A DNA stretch of 64,000 nucleotides, taken from assembly GCA_005503335.1 (NCBI GenBank), contig SCMQ01000006.1:124001-188000 (forward strand). The letters run 5' to 3'. The position numbers and the translations under genes are program-made. This document shows positions 28,540 to 37,575 of the stretch, piece after piece; within the stretch, counting starts at the first letter, position 1; every line of letters starts with the position of its first letter. The stretch comes from Comamonadaceae bacterium 2FH (GTDB lineage Bacteria > Pseudomonadota > Gammaproteobacteria > Burkholderiales > Burkholderiaceae_C). Below the pieces are notes generated by a model that saw only the letters and a list, made by a program, of their open reading frames with translations, made no database searches and was not told where the DNA came from.

Positions 28540-28603
28540 CGCGGGTCCTTTGTCGGGTCAGGTCGGGCACGGGCCATGCGTCATGGTGCCATGGATCGGA
28601 TAA

Positions 28604-28656
28604 ATTGTCACAATCTGAATGTGTATTGTGACTATTAAAAATTTCCATGTCACAAT
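28604..28656. promoter_or_regulatory. Three phased candidate GntR operators
   Basis: Sites at 28604-28614 (ATTGTCACAAT), 28625-28635 (ATTGTGACTAT) and 28646-28656 (CATGTCACAAT) are spaced 21 bp centre to centre, two helical turns, so they lie on one face of the DNA. They sit between the divergent flavin reductase and amidohydrolase genes. The same motif occurs in front of the GntR gene at 30722-30753, which identifies the likely ligand. Confidence 0.75.
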
Positions 28657-28712
28657 AGCCCTGACCCGCCAACGGGAAAGACCTGCGCCACCGGGCGCCG
28701 AGAGGATCGACC

Positions 28713-29915
28713 ATGCAAGACCTGCTGATACGCGGCGGCCGCCCCTGGGGCGGCGCCATCACCGACCTGGCCGTGCGCAAGGGCCGCATCGCCGAGCTGG
28801 GCGCCGAACTGCCGGCCCGTCCCGGCGACGAGGTCGTGGACGCCGGCGGCTGCCTGATCCTGCCGGGCCTGGTCGACGCCCACGCCCACATCGACAAGAC
28901 GCTGTGGGGCACGCCCTGGCATCCGCACCAGGCCGGCCCCAGCTTGATGGACAAGATCGCGAACGAGCGCCGCGTGCTCGCCACCCTGGGCCTGTCGCCC
29001 GAGCGGCAAAGCGCCCGCCTGCTGCGCCGCATGCTGGCCTGCGGCACCACCCATGTGCGCAGCCATGTGGACGTGGGACCCGAGGTCGGCCTGGCCCACC
29101 TGCACGGCGTGCAGGCCATGGCCGAGCAGCACCGCGAGGCCATCGACGTCGAGATCGTGGCCTTCCCGCAGACCGGCGTGATGATCCGGCCGGGCACGCT
29201 GGAACTGCTCGAGCAGGCGGTGCGCGAGGGCGCCCGGGTGATAGGCGGGCTCGATCCCATAGGCGTGGACCGCGACCCCAAGGGCCAGCTCGACGGCATC
29301 TTCGCGATCGCCGAACGCCATGGCTGCGGCATCGACATCCACCTGCACGACCGCGGCGAGCTCGGAGCGGTCACGGTCGAGATGATCGCCGAGCGCACGC
29401 GCAGCCTGGGCCTGGCCGGCAAGGTGGCGATCAGCCACGCCTTCTGCCTGGGCAGCGTGGAGCCGGCAAGGCTGGACGGGCTGATCGCCCTGCTGCGCGA
29501 GAACGACATCGCCATCATGACCCACGCGCCCTCCGGCCCCACCCCTTTCCCACCGGTGCGCCTGCTGCACGAGCGCGGCGTGCGCCTGTTCACCGGCTCG
29601 GACGGGGTGCGCGACACCTGGAGCCCGCTCAACAACGGCGACATGCTCGAGCGCGCCTACCTGATCGCCTACCGCAACGGCTTCCGCGACGATCCGGGCC
29701 TGGAGCTGGCCCTGCACATGGCCACCTACGGCGGCGCGCAGCTCATGGGCGCCCCCCGCTACGGCCTGGCCCTGGGCTCGGACGCCGACCTGGTGCTGGT
29801 CGAGGCCGAAACCGCCGCCGAGGCCGTGGCCATGCATCCGCTGCGCCGGCTGGTGCTCAAGCGCGGGCGCGTGGTCGCGCGCGCCGGGCAATGCCTGCTG
29901 CCCGACGGCGACTGA
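28713..29915 (+). CDS. Amidohydrolase, cytosine deaminase-like
   Basis: 400 residues. Metal-dependent amidohydrolase of the cytosine-deaminase (CodA-like) branch: DAHAHIDKTLWG (His57, His59, with the HxHIDK signature), THVRSHVDVG, then IHLHDRGE, SHAFCLG and FTGSDGVRDTWSP (the metal-binding Asp). It would hydrolyse a ring C-N or amino group of a pyrimidine-like or related compound; the substrate cannot be read from sequence. Regulated, by inference, with the flavin reductase and the TTT receptor by the GntR protein at 29934, whose 3' end it faces (18 bp apart). Confidence 0.88.
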   Translation: MQDLLIRGGRPWGGAITDLAVRKGRIAELGAELPARPGDEVVDAGGCLILPGLVDAHAHIDKTLWGTPWHPHQAGPSLMDKIANERRVLATLGLSPERQSARLLRRMLACGTTHVRSHVDVGPEVGLAHLHGVQAMAEQHREAIDVEIVAFPQTGVMIRPGTLELLEQAVREGARVIGGLDPIGVDRDPKGQLDGIFAIAERHGCGIDIHLHDRGELGAVTVEMIAERTRSLGLAGKVAISHAFCLGSVEPARLDGLIALLRENDIAIMTHAPSGPTPFPPVRLLHERGVRLFTGSDGVRDTWSPLNNGDMLERAYLIAYRNGFRDDPGLELALHMATYGGAQLMGAPRYGLALGSDADLVLVEAETAAEAVAMHPLRRLVLKRGRVVARAGQCLLPDGD

Positions 29916-29933
29916 GCTTGCCGCGGGCCGCGC

Positions 29934-30707
29934 TCAGGCCGGCGATCCGAACAGCTTCATCAGATCGACCTGGCTGGCCCCGGTGTCGCGCTTGAGCTGA
30001 CGTTCGGCATCGTTGAGGTGAGCCGACATCAGCTGGCAGGCCAGCGGCACATTGCCGGCCTCCAGCGCATCGAGGATGGCGTTGTGCTCGTCGAAGGAGC
30101 AGGTGCTGCGCTCCGGCGCGCCGTACAGCGCCTTCATCAGCGTGGTGCGCGTGACCAGGCTCTTGAGCATGTGATCGAGATCCTGGTTGCCCAGCAGGGC
30201 CGTGAGGCGCAGGTGGTACTCGCCCGACAGGCGCACCCAGCGCGAGCGGTCGCCCTTGCGGTAGGCGTCGTGCTCCTCGCAGACCAGCTGGCGCACCGAG
30301 GCCAGGTAAGGCCCCTGGGCCCGCTCGCTGAGCGCCTGCAGCACCGCCCCTTCGATCAGGCGCCTGGCCTCGAAAGCCTGGCGCATCTCCTCCTGGGTGG
30401 GCGCCGCGACCACCGCGCCGCGGTTGCGGTGCAGCTCGATCACGCGCTCGCCCGCCAGCTGCACGAACACCCGGCGCAGCAGGGAGCGGTTGACGCCGAA
30501 GGCCTGGCACAGCGGGCTCTCGACCAGGCGCGTGCCGGGCGGCAGCTGGTTCGACAGCACGGCCTCGATCAGGGCGTTGCGCACGCGCGCCTCGTCAGCG
30601 CTCTCGTCGCTGAGCGGGGCTTCGGCTTCCGGCTCGGCCGGGGCGGGTTGGGCGGCGGAAAGGGTTCGGCGGGCCATGGCGGTACGGATCTGCGAGTACG
30701 CCATCAT
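29934..30707 (-). CDS. GntR-family (FCD domain) transcriptional regulator
   Basis: 257 residues. A disordered N-terminal arm (1-37) leads to a winged HTH (about 38-105: VRNALIEAVLSNQLPPGTRLVESPLCQAFGVNRSLLRRVFVQLAGERVIELHRNRGAVV) and an FCD ligand domain (about 108-235) with metal-ligand-type residues in FEARRLIEG, GEYHLRL and EHNAIL. Local regulator of the amidohydrolase, flavin reductase and TTT receptor genes, on the evidence of shared ATTGTsACAAT sites; it probably also controls itself. Ligand unknown. Confidence 0.92.
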   Translation of the reverse strand: MMAYSQIRTAMARRTLSAAQPAPAEPEAEAPLSDESADEARVRNALIEAVLSNQLPPGTRLVESPLCQAFGVNRSLLRRVFVQLAGERVIELHRNRGAVVAAPTQEEMRQAFEARRLIEGAVLQALSERAQGPYLASVRQLVCEEHDAYRKGDRSRWVRLSGEYHLRLTALLGNQDLDHMLKSLVTRTTLMKALYGAPERSTCSFDEHNAILDALEAGNVPLACQLMSAHLNDAERQLKRDTGASQVDLMKLFGSPA

Positions 30708-30721
30708 GCCACATGGTTTTT

Positions 30722-30753
30722 ATTGTGACAAAACAGTTTTTTATTGTCACAAT
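30722..30753. promoter_or_regulatory. Two phased candidate GntR operators
   Basis: ATTGTGACAAA (30722-30732) and ATTGTCACAAT (30743-30753), centres 21 bp apart, lie between the divergent GntR and TTT-receptor genes. The motif and spacing are the same as at 28604-28656. Confidence 0.78.
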
Positions 30754-30811
30754 ACACCCGATCCCATTATCCCGATGCGGCAGGCCGCCCTGCCCTCATG
30801 AAAGGAAATTC

Positions 30812-31828
30812 ATGTCCTCCACCCAGCCCTCCAAACGTGGACTCCTGATCCGCGCCTGCGCGCTCACGGCCGCGGCCGTGCTGCCGGCCCTGGGCAGCGG
30901 CCTCGCCCAGGCGCAGGAATGGCCGGGCAGGAAGCCCATCACCCTGGTCGTGGGCTTCCCGGCCGGCGGCAGCGCCGACATGATCGCGCGCACCATCGCC
31001 GAGCCGCTGGGCCGCAAGCTCGGCACCAACGTGGTGATCGAGAACATCGGCGGCGCAGCCGGCACCATTGCCGGCCAGAAGGTCGTCAACGCGGCGCCGG
31101 ACGGCTACACGCTGATGATGGCCTCGAGCAGCGAGATCACGCTCGCGCGCATGTTCAACCCGGCCATCAAGTACAACGGCGAGACCGACCTGACCCACAT
31201 CGGCCTGATCGGCGTGATGCCGATGCTGCTGGTCGCCAGCCCCAAGGCCGGCTTCAAGAGCGTGGAGGACGTGCTGGCCAAGGCCCGGCGCGAGCCCGGC
31301 AGCGTGACCTTCGCCTCCTCGGGCATAGGCACGGCCCTGCATGTGGCCGGCGAGCTGCTGAACCAGAAGGCCGGCACGCGCATCCGCCACGTGCCCTATC
31401 GCGGTGCGGCGCAGATGACGGTCGACATCGCGGCCGGCAATGTGGACCTCGGTTTCCTGATGCCCCCGTCGGCCCTGGCCCAGTTCGAGTCGGGCAAGCT
31501 GCAGCCGGTCGGCGTGACCTCGCTGGGCAGGCTGCGCGTGGCGCCGCAGATCCCGCCGCTGGCCGACTCCACCTCGCTCAAGGGCTTCGAGATCACGGTC
31601 TGGAACGGCCTGTTCGGCCCGGCCAAGCTGCCGGCCCAGATCACGGCACGCCTGAACAAGGCGCTGGGCGAGGTGCTGCAGGAACCCGAGGTCTGGCAGA
31701 AGCTGCAGAAGGCCGGCGTCAACACCGAGGGCGAGACGCCCCAGGCCTTCAGCCGCCGCATCCGCGAGGACGCGCAGCGCGTGCGCAGCGTGGCCAGCGC
31801 GGCCATGGCCGCCGGCGCGGGCGAGTGA
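30812..31828 (+). CDS. Tripartite tricarboxylate transporter (Bug) substrate-binding protein
   Basis: 338 residues from the ATG at 30812 (AAAGGAA upstream). A signal peptide with a twin-arginine-free basic start and AQAQ cleavage region (about residue 33) is followed by the Bug-family domain: PITLVVGFPAGGSADMIARTIAEPLG, GAAGTIAGQKVVNAAPDGYTLMM, and PYRGAAQMTVDIAAGNVDLGF. Periplasmic receptor that binds carboxylates or related compounds. No membrane TctA/TctB genes are nearby, which is usual for Bug proteins in this family of bacteria. Likely feeds the amidohydrolase pathway. Confidence 0.93.
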   Translation: MSSTQPSKRGLLIRACALTAAAVLPALGSGLAQAQEWPGRKPITLVVGFPAGGSADMIARTIAEPLGRKLGTNVVIENIGGAAGTIAGQKVVNAAPDGYTLMMASSSEITLARMFNPAIKYNGETDLTHIGLIGVMPMLLVASPKAGFKSVEDVLAKARREPGSVTFASSGIGTALHVAGELLNQKAGTRIRHVPYRGAAQMTVDIAAGNVDLGFLMPPSALAQFESGKLQPVGVTSLGRLRVAPQIPPLADSTSLKGFEITVWNGLFGPAKLPAQITARLNKALGEVLQEPEVWQKLQKAGVNTEGETPQAFSRRIREDAQRVRSVASAAMAAGAGE

Positions 31829-31939
31829 GCCTGAGGCGCAGGTCCGGCTGTTTTTCGATTCGGCAAGCGCTGCCGCGTCCGGGCACGGGTGGTCTTGGGC
31901 GAGCCCGCGCCTGACCCCGGATGTCCGGGCGACAGGCTC

Positions 31940-31963
31940 CTGGCGATGGGATAGCATCGCCAG
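31940..31963. repeat. Hairpin-forming inverted repeat
   Basis: CTGGCGATG and CATCGCCAG, 9-bp perfect arms with a 6-base loop. No T-run follows on either strand, so it is a weak terminator candidate or a structured region between the TTT receptor gene and the chromate genes. Confidence 0.4.
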
Positions 31964-31988
31964 CGCCCAGAAATTTAATGAGTAAATA

Positions 31989-32004
31989 TCTACATAATTG
32001 TAGA
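31989..32004. promoter_or_regulatory. Palindrome upstream of chrB, candidate operator
   Basis: TCTACA-TAAT-TGTAGA is a perfect 16-bp palindrome in an AT-rich patch and ends 9 bp before the chrB start codon. ChrB proteins act as chromate-responsive regulators of chrA, so autoregulation through this site is plausible. Confidence 0.5.
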
Positions 32005-32013
32005 ATTTACGAC

Positions 32014-32955
32014 ATGAATTTCTGGATCGCCCTGGTCACCAGCCTGCCCACCGAGAACGCCACCGTTCGGCAACGGATTTGGCGCGCCCTCAAGGCATCC
32101 GGCGCAGCGGTGCTGAGGGATGGCGTCTACCTGCTGCCGGAACGTGAGGCTTGCCGCATCACGCTCGACGCGCTGGCGGCCGAGGTGCGCGAAGGCGGCG
32201 GCACGGCCCTGGTGCTGCGTGTCGAGGAACCGGAAGGCGCGAACTTCACCGGCTTGTTCGACCGCAGCGGCGATTTCGCCGCCCTGCTGAGCGACGCCAC
32301 CCAGGCGCGTGCGGCGCTCAGCGCCGAAACGGTGCAGGACAGCATCAGGCTTGCGCGCAAGCTCCGCAAGAGCTTTGCGGCGCTTGGCGAGATCGACTTC
32401 TTCCCGGGCGAGGCCCAGCGACAGGCCGAGGCCGCTTTACGCGATCTGGAACTGGCGACTGCACGCACCCTGTCCCCCGATGAGCCGCATGAGGTGGCTG
32501 GCGACATTCGGCCCCGCCAGCTCGCGCAGTACCGGGGGCGCGTGTGGGCGACCCGGCGGCGGCCCTGGGTGGACCGGCTCGCCAGCGCCTGGCTGATCCG
32601 CCGCTACATCGACCCCCAGGCCCGCATCCTCTGGCTCGCCAGCCCCGCCGACTGTCCGCCGGATGCACTGGGCTTCGACTTCGACGGCGCAGCCTTCAGC
32701 CATGTCGGCGGCCGCGTCAGCTTCGAGGTGCTGGCGGCGAGCTTCGGCCTCACGCAACCCGCATTGCTGCAACTCGGACAGCTCGTGCACTACCTCGATG
32801 TGGGTGGGGTGCAAGCGCCCGAGGCCGCCGGGGTGGAAAGCGTGCTGGCGGGGCTGCGCGAGGCCATCACCGACGACGATCGACTCCTGGCCTGCGCCGC
32901 CAGCGTGTTCGACGGACTGCTCGCGGCTTTCAGCCGACAAGGAAAATCCGAATGA
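32014..32955 (+). CDS. chrB: ChrB-type chromate resistance regulator
   Basis: 313 residues from MNFWIALVTSLPTENATVRQRIWRALKASGAAVLRDGVYLLP, the standard ChrB N-terminus. The C-terminal half (from about 175, RVWATRRRPWVDRLASAWLIRRYIDPQARILW, then FDFDGAAFSHVGGRVSFEVL) is the ChrB C-terminal domain. ChrB is required for chromate-dependent induction of the chr operon. The stop overlaps the chrA start (ATGA), so the two genes are translationally coupled. The palindrome 9 bp upstream is a candidate self-operator. Confidence 0.92.
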   Translation: MNFWIALVTSLPTENATVRQRIWRALKASGAAVLRDGVYLLPEREACRITLDALAAEVREGGGTALVLRVEEPEGANFTGLFDRSGDFAALLSDATQARAALSAETVQDSIRLARKLRKSFAALGEIDFFPGEAQRQAEAALRDLELATARTLSPDEPHEVAGDIRPRQLAQYRGRVWATRRRPWVDRLASAWLIRRYIDPQARILWLASPADCPPDALGFDFDGAAFSHVGGRVSFEVLAASFGLTQPALLQLGQLVHYLDVGGVQAPEAAGVESVLAGLREAITDDDRLLACAASVFDGLLAAFSRQGKSE

Positions 32956-34316
32956 GCGAAGCCACCACGACTCTGAACGGGCAACAGGGCGCGCGCCCCC
33001 GGGAAGTCAGCTTCCGGCAGGCATTCGCCTTCTGGCTCAAGCTGGGTTTCATCAGCTTCGGCGGACCGGCCGGGCAGATCGCCATCATGCATAGCGAGCT
33101 CGTGGAGCGGCGCCGCTGGATCAGCGAAAAGCGCTTTCTTCACGCGCTCAACTACTGCATGGTGCTGCCCGGGCCCGAAGCACAGCAGCTGGCCACCTAC
33201 ATCGGCTGGCTGATGCACCGCAGCTGGGGCGGCATCGTGGCGGGTGCGCTGTTCGTGCTGCCCTCGCTGTTCATCCTCATTGCGCTGTCCTGGCTCTACA
33301 TCGCCTTCGGCGACGTGCCGCTGGTCGCCGGGCTGTTCTACGGCATCAAGCCTGCCGTCACCGCCATCGTGGTACAGGCGGCTCACCGCATAGGCTCGCG
33401 GGCGCTCAGGAACAACTGGCTCTGGGGCATCGCCGCCGCGTCCTTTGTCGCGATCTTCGCGCTCAATGTGCCATTCCCTGCCATCGTCGCGGCGGCAGCC
33501 CTGATCGGCCACATCGGCGGCCGCCTGGCGCCGGACAAGTTCAAGGCGGGCGGCGGCCACGACAAGGTCGACAAGTCCTTTGGCCCGGCGCTGATCGACG
33601 ACGACACGCCGACGCCGGAGCACGCCCGGTTTCGTTGGGGCAGGCTGGCGCAGATCGCCGGGGTCGGCGCCCTGCTGTGGCTGGTGCCCATGGGCTTGCT
33701 GGCGGCCGGCCTGGGCTGGAACCACACGCTCACGCAGATGGGATGGTTCTTCACCAAGGCCGCGTTGCTGACCTTCGGCGGCGCGTATGCGGTGCTGCCC
33801 TATGTGTACCAGGGCGCGGTCGGCCACCATGGCTGGCTCACGCCCGGCCAGATGATAGACGGCCTGGCCCTGGGCGAGACCACGCCGGGGCCGCTGATCA
33901 TGGTGGTGGCCTTCGTCGGCTTCGTCGGCGGCTACGTCAAAGCCCTGTTCGGCCCGGACGCGCTGTTCCTGGCCGGCGCCGTGGCGGCAACGCTGGTGAC
34001 ATGGTTCACCTTCCTGCCCTCCTTCCTGTTCATTCTGGCCGGCGGCCCGCTCGTCGAATCGACCCACGACGACCTCAAGTTCACCGCGCCGCTGACGGCA
34101 ATCACGGCCGCCGTGGTCGGGGTGATCCTGAACCTGGCGCTGTTCTTCGGCTACCACGTGCTCTGGCCCAGGGGCTTTGCGGGCAGTTTTGACTGGGCCT
34201 CCGCCCTGATCGCGCTCGGCGCGGCCATCGCGCTGTTGCGCTTCAAGCGCAACGTCATTCACGTCATCGCGGCCTGCGCGCTGGTCGGCCTGACTTTCAG
34301 GATGCTGATGCCCTGA
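32952..34316 (+). CDS. chrA: Chromate efflux transporter
   Basis: 454 residues, the long two-domain CHR form. Each half has the CHR signature: FWLKLGFISFGGPAGQIAIMH near residue 27 and FFTKAALLTFGGAYAVLPYVYQ near residue 270. LPGPEAQQLATYIGWL and GETTPGPLIMVVAFVGFVGGY mark the conserved helices. About ten membrane segments. Exports chromate from the cytoplasm. The pair chrBA sits between a catabolic locus and murB and interrupts no visible gene. Confidence 0.95.
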   Translation: MSEATTTLNGQQGARPREVSFRQAFAFWLKLGFISFGGPAGQIAIMHSELVERRRWISEKRFLHALNYCMVLPGPEAQQLATYIGWLMHRSWGGIVAGALFVLPSLFILIALSWLYIAFGDVPLVAGLFYGIKPAVTAIVVQAAHRIGSRALRNNWLWGIAAASFVAIFALNVPFPAIVAAAALIGHIGGRLAPDKFKAGGGHDKVDKSFGPALIDDDTPTPEHARFRWGRLAQIAGVGALLWLVPMGLLAAGLGWNHTLTQMGWFFTKAALLTFGGAYAVLPYVYQGAVGHHGWLTPGQMIDGLALGETTPGPLIMVVAFVGFVGGYVKALFGPDALFLAGAVAATLVTWFTFLPSFLFILAGGPLVESTHDDLKFTAPLTAITAAVVGVILNLALFFGYHVLWPRGFAGSFDWASALIALGAAIALLRFKRNVIHVIAACALVGLTFRMLMP

Positions 34317-34336
34317 GCCCAGACGGCGAACGGCCT

Positions 34337-35377
34337 TTAAACCACCACCGGCTCCGGCTCCAGCCGGATGCCGAAGCGCTCGTAGACGCTGGTCTGGATC
34401 GCGCGCGCCAGCGTCACCACCTCGCCGCCCGTGGCGCCGCCGCGATTGACCAGCACCAGCGCCTGCTTCTCGTAGACGCCGGCATGGCCCATGGTCTTGC
34501 CCTTCCAGCCGCAGGCGTCGATCAGCCAGCCCGCGGCCAGCTTGACGCTGCCGTCGGGCATGGGATAGTGCACCACATGCGGGTCGCGGCCTATGATGTC
34601 GGCGCATTGCTCGAGCGTCACCGTGGGGTTCTTGAAGAAGCTGCCGGCGTTGCCGATCTGCCGCGGATCGGGCAGCTTGGCGCGGCGGACGGCGCAGACC
34701 CAGTCGTAGATCTGGCGCGCGTCGGGCGCGTCTATGCCGCTCTCGTGCATCTTGCGCTCCAGGTCCAGGTAGCCCAGCACCGGCTTCCAGGGTTTGGGCA
34801 GGGCAAAGCGCACGCGCAGGATCAGCGCGCGCCCGGCCAGGCCCAGGCCGTAGGGGGCGCTGCTGGCGTGCTTGAACACCGAGTCGCGGTAACCGAAGCC
34901 GCACTGGGCCGCGTCCAGTGTGAACAGCTGGCCCGTCGTGAGGTCGATCGCGTCCAAGGACTCGAAGCGGTCCTGCAGCTCGACGCCGTAGGCGCCTATG
35001 TTCTGCACCGGCGAGGCGCCCACGGTGCCGGGAATCAGGGCCAGGTTCTCCAGCCCGGGCCAGCCCTGGTCCAGGGTCCAGGTCACGAAATCGTGCCAGT
35101 TCTCGCCGGCGCCGGCCTCGACGACCCAGGCGCGCGGCGTTTCCTCGACCAGGCGGCGCCCCGGCACCTCGACCTTGAGCACCAGGGACTTGACGTCGCC
35201 GGTCAGCACGATGTTGCTGCCGCCGCCGAGCACGAACTTCGGTGCCGGCCCCAGCAGCGGATCGGCCAGCACGGCCTGCAGGTCGGCCGCCTCGCGCACG
35301 CGCACCAGGGTACGGGCCTTGGCGACGATGCCAAAGCTGTTGCAGGCCTGCAGGGGGACATTTCTCTCGGGGAACAT
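34337..35377 (-). CDS. murB: UDP-N-acetylenolpyruvoylglucosamine reductase
   Basis: 346 residues from [17 protein letters not shown], the E. coli-type (type I) length. FAD-binding [13 protein letters not shown] and [24 protein letters not shown] are diagnostic; the catalytic serine lies in [10 protein letters not shown]. Second step of peptidoglycan precursor synthesis. The frame continues upstream without a better start. Divergent from yajQ, 43 bp apart, so the promoters must be short and overlapping. Confidence 0.96.
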   Translation of the reverse strand: MFPERNVPLQACNSFGIVAKARTLVRVREAADLQAVLADPLLGPAPKFVLGGGSNIVLTGDVKSLVLKVEVPGRRLVEETPRAWVVEAGAGENWHDFVTWTLDQGWPGLENLALIPGTVGASPVQNIGAYGVELQDRFESLDAIDLTTGQLFTLDAAQCGFGYRDSVFKHASSAPYGLGLAGRALILRVRFALPKPWKPVLGYLDLERKMHESGIDAPDARQIYDWVCAVRRAKLPDPRQIGNAGSFFKNPTVTLEQCADIIGRDPHVVHYPMPDGSVKLAAGWLIDACGWKGKTMGHAGVYEKQALVLVNRGGATGGEVVTLARAIQTSVYERFGIRLEPEPVVV

Positions 35378-35420
35378 GGGAGAATTGTCGCATCCCAACC
35401 CCCAGCCATTTTTTTCGACC

Positions 35421-35906
35421 ATGCCCTCGTTTGATACCGTTTGCGAACCCAACCTGGTGGAAGTGAAGAACGCGGTGGACAACACCGCCAAGGAAATCGC
35501 CACGCGCTTCGACTTCAAGGGCAGCTCGGCCGCGATCGAGATCAAGGACAAGGAGATCACGCTGTTCGGCGACGCCGAGTTCCAGCTCTCCCAGGTCGAG
35601 GACATCCTGCGCAACAAGCTGACCAAGCGCAACGTGGACGTGCGCTTCCTCGACAAGGGCGAAGTGCAGAAGATCGGCGGCGACAAGGTCAAGCAGCTGG
35701 TCAAGGTGCGCAACGGCATCGCCAGCGAGGACGCCAAGAAGATCCAGAAGCTGATCAAGGACAGCAAGCTGAAAGTGCAGGCCGCCATCCAGGGCGAAGC
35801 GGTGCGCGTGACCGGTGCCAAGCGCGACGACCTGCAGGCCGCGATGGCCCTGCTGCGCAAGGACATCACCGAGCTGCCGATCAGCTTCAACAACTTCCGC
35901 GACTGA
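35421..35906 (+). CDS. yajQ: YajQ-family cyclic-di-GMP/nucleotide-binding protein
   Basis: 161 residues: [41 protein letters not shown], and the C-terminal [32 protein letters not shown], both hallmarks. In Xanthomonas and Pseudomonas, YajQ homologues bind c-di-GMP and affect transcription. The stop overlaps the start of the aspartic protease gene by one base (TGATG). Confidence 0.96.
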   Translation: MPSFDTVCEPNLVEVKNAVDNTAKEIATRFDFKGSSAAIEIKDKEITLFGDAEFQLSQVEDILRNKLTKRNVDVRFLDKGEVQKIGGDKVKQLVKVRNGIASEDAKKIQKLIKDSKLKVQAAIQGEAVRVTGAKRDDLQAAMALLRKDITELPISFNNFRD

Positions 35907-36556
35907 TGAAAATCCTGCGCAGCCCTGCGCTGGCCACCTGCCTGGTCCTTGCAAGCAGCGTGGCCCTGGCCCAGTCGGTCGCGCTGCAGGGCATGTTCGG
36001 CGGCAAGGCGCTGCTGATCGTCGACGGCGGCACGCCCAGGACGCTGGCGCCGGGCGAGAGCCACCAGGGCGTCAAGCTGCTGTCCACCAGCGGCGAGCAG
36101 GCGGTGGTGGAGTTCGGCGGGCGGCGCCACACCCTGCGCGTGGGCGATGCGCCGGCCAGCGTGGGCGGCTCCGGCCCGCGCGGCAGCGGCGGCAGGATCG
36201 TGCTGAGCGCGGGCAGCGGCGGCCACTTCACCACCCAGGGCGCGATCAACGGGCGCGCCGTGCAGTTCATGGTCGACACCGGCGCCACGGCCGTGGGGTT
36301 GAGCGTGGCCGACGCCGAACGCATAGGCCTGGACTACCGTGGCGGCCGGCCGGTGCGCATGAACACGGCCAACGGCGTGACCCAGGGCTGGCAGCTCAAG
36401 CTGGCCTCGGTGCGCATCGCCGATGTGGAGGTCTACGAGGTCGATGCCGTGGTCACGCCCCAGGGCATGCCCTATGTGCTGCTGGGCAACAGCTTCCTCA
36501 GCCGCTTCCAGATGCGGCGCGACAACGAGCAGATGACGCTGGAGCGGCGCTACTGA
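35906..36556 (+). CDS. Retropepsin-like aspartic protease, TIGR02281 type
   Basis: 216 residues with a signal peptide ([22 protein letters not shown]). The catalytic motif FMVDTGATAVGLS is at about residues 125-137, within a single retroviral-type aspartic protease domain whose end LLGNSFLSRFQM is conserved. A periplasmic enzyme that would work as a dimer. The substrate is unknown. Coupled to yajQ by a one-base overlap. Confidence 0.9.
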   Translation: MKILRSPALATCLVLASSVALAQSVALQGMFGGKALLIVDGGTPRTLAPGESHQGVKLLSTSGEQAVVEFGGRRHTLRVGDAPASVGGSGPRGSGGRIVLSAGSGGHFTTQGAINGRAVQFMVDTGATAVGLSVADAERIGLDYRGGRPVRMNTANGVTQGWQLKLASVRIADVEVYEVDAVVTPQGMPYVLLGNSFLSRFQMRRDNEQMTLERRY

Positions 36557-36574
36557 TACTGAGCGCCTGGGTGT

Positions 36575-36928
36575 TCAAGCCTGCGCGGCCGTGACCACGA
36601 TCTCGATCTTCCACTGAGGCTGCGCGAGCGCCGCCTGCACCGTGGCGCGCGGCGGCGCATGGCCAGCCGGCACCCAGGCGTCCCAGACCTCGTTCATGGC
36701 GCCGATGTCGGCCATGTCGGCCAGGTAGATCTGGGCGCGCAGGATGCGCGTCTTGTCGCTGCCGGCCTCGGCCAGGCGCTGGTCGACCTGGGCCAGCACA
36801 TCGGCCGTCTGGCCCCGGATGTCGACCGCGTCGCCCTCGGGCACCATGCCGGCCAGGTAGACCACGCGGTTGAAGATGGCGGCCTCGCTGTAGCGCGCCG
36901 CCACGTGCAGGCGTTGCAGTTCGCTCAT
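36575..36928 (-). CDS. RidA/YjgF-family protein
   Basis: 117 residues from [32 protein letters not shown]. RidA fold, [49 protein letters not shown]. RidA proteins hydrolyse reactive imines; this subgroup is YoaB-like and its arginine (ILRAQIY) needed for imine deamination appears present, so activity is likely. Its start overlaps the plsY stop by four bases (ATGA). Confidence 0.9.
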   Translation of the reverse strand: MSELQRLHVAARYSEAAIFNRVVYLAGMVPEGDAVDIRGQTADVLAQVDQRLAEAGSDKTRILRAQIYLADMADIGAMNEVWDAWVPAGHAPPRATVQAALAQPQWKIEIVVTAAQA

Positions 36929-37551
36929 TTCTTGGCCCCGATCCTGGATTCCTTGCCGGCCAGCAGGCGGTTGATGTTCTCGCGGTGGCGGTAGACCAGC
37001 AGCAGGCCCATGACCGAGACCGCGAACAGCACGGCGCCGCTCATGTCCCAGGCCACGCCGTCGCCGAACACGTAATAGACCGGCGCGAACAGCGCCGCCA
37101 CCAGCGCGGCCAGCGACGAGTAGCGGAAGAAGAAGGCGATGATCAGCCAGCTCAGCGCCGCGGCCAGGCCCAGCCAGCCGCTGATGCCCAGCAGCACGCC
37201 CAGCGCCGTGGCCACGCCCTTGCCGCCCTGGAAGCGGAAGAACACCGGGTACAGGTGGCCCAGGAAGGCCGCCAGGCCGGCCATGGCCACCGTACCCTCG
37301 CCCAAGCCGTAGGGCTGGCCCAGCCACTTGACCAGCACCACCGGCAGCCAGCCCTTGACCGCGTCGAGCAGCAGCGTGACGGCGGCTGCGGCCTTGCTGC
37401 CCGAGCGCAGCACATTGGTGGCGCCTGGGTTCTTGCTGCCGTAGCTGCGCGGGTCCTGCAGGCCCATGACACGGCTGACGATGACGGCGAAGCTCAGCGA
37501 GCCGATCAGGTAGGCGGCCAGGGCCGCGAGCACAGGGTAAAGCGAATCCAA
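36925..37551 (-). CDS. plsY: Glycerol-3-phosphate acyltransferase PlsY
   Basis: 208 residues, five membrane helices. Conserved blocks: [12 protein letters not shown] (near 38-49), [26 protein letters not shown] (near 96-121) and [17 protein letters not shown] at the end. Transfers acyl groups from acyl-phosphate to glycerol-3-phosphate, first step of phospholipid synthesis. Followed by the RidA gene in a four-base overlap. Confidence 0.96.
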   Translation of the reverse strand: MDSLYPVLAALAAYLIGSLSFAVIVSRVMGLQDPRSYGSKNPGATNVLRSGSKAAAAVTLLLDAVKGWLPVVLVKWLGQPYGLGEGTVAMAGLAAFLGHLYPVFFRFQGGKGVATALGVLLGISGWLGLAAALSWLIIAFFFRYSSLAALVAALFAPVYYVFGDGVAWDMSGAVLFAVSVMGLLLVYRHRENINRLLAGKESRIGAKK

Positions 37552-37575
37552 CGAGGTCTCCCGGGAGCAAGCCCG

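Noticed and set aside
32790-35954. 1054-codon open frame on the minus strand
   Set aside because: Antisense to chrA and in another frame of murB; no recognisable domains, extreme composition.
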